Below are positions 63,001-64,000 of a stretch of 64,000 bases of DNA, one piece after another. The stretch lies in contig JAANDG010000038.1 of assembly GCA_036852015.1 (NCBI GenBank), positions 62,001-126,000 on the forward strand. The letters run 5' to 3'. The first letter of the stretch is position 1; every line of letters begins with the position of its first letter. Under the pieces are notes generated by a model. It was not told the DNA's origin and searched no databases. It worked only from the letters and a program-made list of their open reading frames with translations. Position numbers and translations under genes: made by a program. The stretch is from Pelodera strongyloides. Lineage: Eukaryota > Nematoda > Chromadorea > Rhabditida > Rhabditidae.

Positions 63001-64000
63001 TGTCATTTAAGTTGACAATTTATTTAACTAGTACCATACCAGGGCACATCATAAATTCAATGCGCAAATTTGAAAAATGGTCGCTGGTCGCGTAGTTATG
63101 AATCGAAACGTATTCTATCAGTGATACGTTTCACTGAAATATAGTTTCAATGGCCTCCGATCGATGGCAAAAAGCCAATAGGGCGAAATAATATGAAAAT
63201 AGAATCAAATGCGACGCGTCAAATAAGCACAAAGAAAAATTGAAGAAATAACCAAGGAGTCAGCTATGACACCTTTCTCTCTCTCAATCAAGATCTCTCT
63301 CTCTCTCTCTCTCTTGCGAGTAGACAGCCAACCCATCCATTTAAAATCTTACCTGCATGATTCCCTGCAGATACATGCTGATCACGTTCTTCGGGCAGTC
63401 CTCACTGAAGTTTACCAACGCTGCACCGGCGTGAGCGGAAACCTAGAAAAAACTTTAGTTAGTTGAAAATCGAAACAGCTTACATATTCCAGGCAAGCAT
63501 ACATCAAGGAAAGCTTCAACGGGCAAGTAGCTAATATTTAAAAGAATCGATCACCGGCTCACCGGTGCCGTTGATAGCTAAGATAAACTACAAAACAATA
63601 CAAGGCAGGGCTCTGTGGGATCCGCGCAACTTTCGCATGCTGAAGAAAATGCATCTAATCGCAAGGAAAGGATGACACACAAATTGACGCAAATAAGCAT
63701 TCCAAATTTGTATGCACAGGACCTCTGCGAACCATTTCATAAGCAAACTTTGTGCATTGTACCACACTTGAATAACGCTCTTGAAGCGCAAAAGATTTGT
63801 TTTAGGTAAGGTAAGACCACCCAAAAAAAAACACTTTAATAACGGTACACGGTGCACGCTCTTGAAGCGCAAAACATATGTCTTAGGTAAGTACACACCT
63901 AAAAAAAATTCACTAATATTAACAACAACAACAACAAAACTTACCCGGTGATACTTCATCGCCATCAGAGTGCTTATGAGCGATGGCACAACTTTCTCAT
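51784..64000 (-). CDS. imb-3: importin-5 / karyopherin beta-3 homologue, C-terminal 645 aa, 5' end outside window
   Basis: This is a HEAT-repeat nuclear import receptor of the IPO5/RanBP5 (yeast Pse1/Kap121, C. elegans IMB-3) family. It carries cargo such as ribosomal proteins through the nuclear pore and is released by Ran-GTP. Sixteen GT-AG exons with consistent phases are visible from 64000 down to the stop TAA at 51784-51786. Exons 5' to 3': 64000-63945 (partial), 63442-63353, 62992-62921, 62434-62315, 57494-57318, 57070-56977, 56530-56435, 56040-55877, 55482-55390, 55133-55023, 54768-54661, 54281-54047, 53522-53332, 53007-52903, 52560-52399, 51849-51784. Family hallmarks include [68 protein letters not shown] and [12 protein letters not shown]. 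Compared with about 1100 residues in the family, roughly the first 450 are missing beyond the window edge. Confidence 0.95.
52005..52303. repeat. TTAA-bounded foldback in the last importin intron
   Basis: TTAAAGCAGCACAACGGCCG at the left and inverted GCTATGCTTTAA at the right. The interior shows two partial family 2-like segments (TTGCATTCCTACGCATTTAT), suggesting a nested or composite copy. Confidence 0.5.
52690..52838. repeat. family 1 foldback element, left end eroded
   Basis: The right end ACCGGCCGGTATTTCGCTTTAA is intact, and the interior shows the family's GCTCGAATTTAGCTCGATTTTT segment. The left CCGGCCGG end is missing. Located in an importin intron. Confidence 0.65.
55686..55855. repeat. 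family 2 foldback element in importin intron
   Basis: Left CAAAGCGACATAAGGGTCG and right CCAGGACGTTATACCGCTTTAA, with CAACATTCCCATATTATGC / CATACAAGATATGGGAATAC as inverted inner arms. Confidence 0.7.
57318..64000 (-). CDS. imb-3: importin-5 upstream part (five exons) split by a 4.8-kb intron
   Basis: Exons at 64000-63945, 63442-63353, 62992-62921, 62434-62315 and 57494-57318 encode the central HEAT repeats, including [13 protein letters not shown] and [20 protein letters not shown]. The junction FR|LLRGKT joins across an intron from 62314 to 57495, by far the longest in the gene; its other introns are about 150-910 bp. The excess is a nested mobile element complex. The partial first exon starts in phase with two bases of a split codon at the window edge. 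Confidence 0.92.
58095..59142. repeat. minisatellite of 150-230-bp units
   Basis: The phrase TTGCAGACAATTTAGGAG (or a close variant) recurs at about 58131, 58296, 58509, 58732, 58880 and 59111. In most units it is followed by GAATATAGTCAACAGAAACT, AAGTTCTAACCCGTGTT and AGCCCAGCGAAACATTGCGG. Spacings are 165, 213, 223, 148 and 231 bp, so units are partly deleted. The array resumes at about 61468-61560 after the nested transposon. Confidence 0.8.
59411..59963 (+). CDS. possible exons of an element-borne gene (uncertain frame)
   Basis: Two segments are bounded by good splice signals: 59411-59487 (acceptor GTGAAGCAG, donor GTAAGTG), open in a frame that contains [12 protein letters not shown], and 59899-59963 (acceptor CCTTTTCAG, donor GTACATC), open as [19 protein letters not shown]. 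Their best frames do not join: the first ends in phase 1, the second needs phase 0. Either the model is incomplete or the gene is decayed. The KWTMEEE segment is faintly Myb/SANT-like, which is not enough for a call. Confidence 0.25.
60016..60472. repeat. TTAA foldback (family 7) inside the nested transposon
   Basis: Ends TTAAAGGGAGGGGCCCATGA and the inverted copy TCGTGGGCCTCTCCCTTTAA. Arms of about 145 bp are roughly 75-80 percent complementary, sharing AATATTACTGTGAAAACCGC and its inverse. The minus-strand frame across the right arm is the arm's own low-information reading. Confidence 0.8.
60539..61003 (+). CDS. three phase-consistent exons of an unknown gene carried by the nested transposon
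   Basis: Exons 60539-60641, 60759-60859 and 60920-61003 have acceptors ATATTTAG, GGTATTAG and TATTTTCAG and donors GTAAGAAT and GTAATAAT. They splice in phases 1 and 0 to one open frame of 95 codons ending in TGA at 61001-61003, with AATAAA at about 61176. The product contains [18 protein letters not shown], then [19 protein letters not shown], then [15 protein letters not shown] do not recognise the family. The first exon has no in-frame Met near its start and must be preceded by another exon, perhaps separated from it by the foldback at 60016-60472. It may be the element's own accessory protein or a captured host gene. Confidence 0.4.
62612..62762. repeat. foldback element with ATGGGG(C/T)TTCCAAGTAT ends
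   Basis: Left end ATGGGGCTTCCAAGTATGG and right end ATACTTGGAAACCCCAT are inverted copies. The inner arms ACGCGTTTCGTGTAGAAATA and neighbours match the relative at 23818-23945 (TTTCTGCACGAAA). Located in an importin intron. Confidence 0.7.
63268..63315. repeat. CT microsatellite in importin intron
   Basis: CTCTCTCT runs about 40 bp downstream (in + coordinates, left) of the 63353 exon edge. No further content in this intron. Confidence 0.8.

Overview
The window is eukaryotic, intron-rich DNA, most likely from a nematode. The clearest clue is the many interstitial runs of TTAGGC, the nematode telomere unit; the longest is an array at about 42551-42658. Gene content agrees: a full-length Flamingo/CELSR adhesion GPCR of about the size known for nematode FMI-1, and an importin-5 (IMB-3 type) gene. 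I cannot name the species.

Layout: 1 to about 14.6 kb shows no recognisable gene and is packed with short foldback (MITE-like) elements, GA/CT microsatellites and a 133-bp tandem repeat that carries telomere-like units. From 14651 to 50859 (+) lies one gene that I could splice completely by hand: 60 exons, all introns GT-AG, every junction phase-consistent, total 7743 nt = 2580 codons plus stop. It encodes a signal peptide, a polybasic pro-region, about nine cadherin repeats, EGF/laminin-G/EGF/laminin-G/EGF/laminin-EGF modules, a hormone-receptor motif, a GAIN domain with a degenerate GPS, seven membrane helices and a cytoplasmic tail of about 120 residues. After a 0.9-kb gap a convergent gene runs on the minus strand from 64000 (entering from outside the window) to 51784: the C-terminal 645 residues of an importin-5/karyopherin-beta-3 homologue in 16 exons.

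The most unusual parts are non-coding. (1) At least seven distinct palindromic element families all end in TTAA followed by AG, which suggests a shared TTAA-targeting mobilisation machinery; several copies abut and share one TTAA. (2) In about a dozen introns of the Flamingo gene such an element end lies 5-25 nt upstream of the 3' splice site. (3) The 4.8-kb intron of the importin gene holds a three-level nest: an outer element of about 4.1 kb with ends like two short elements elsewhere in the window, an internal minisatellite of 150-230-bp units, a 2.3-kb terminal-inverted-repeat transposon with ACGCGT-rich ends inserted in the minisatellite and carrying phase-consistent gene exons, and inside that a 457-bp TTAA foldback.

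The two genes are functionally unrelated: a planar polarity/axon guidance receptor at the cell surface and a nuclear import receptor. Their 3' ends converge closely enough that the transcripts may overlap.
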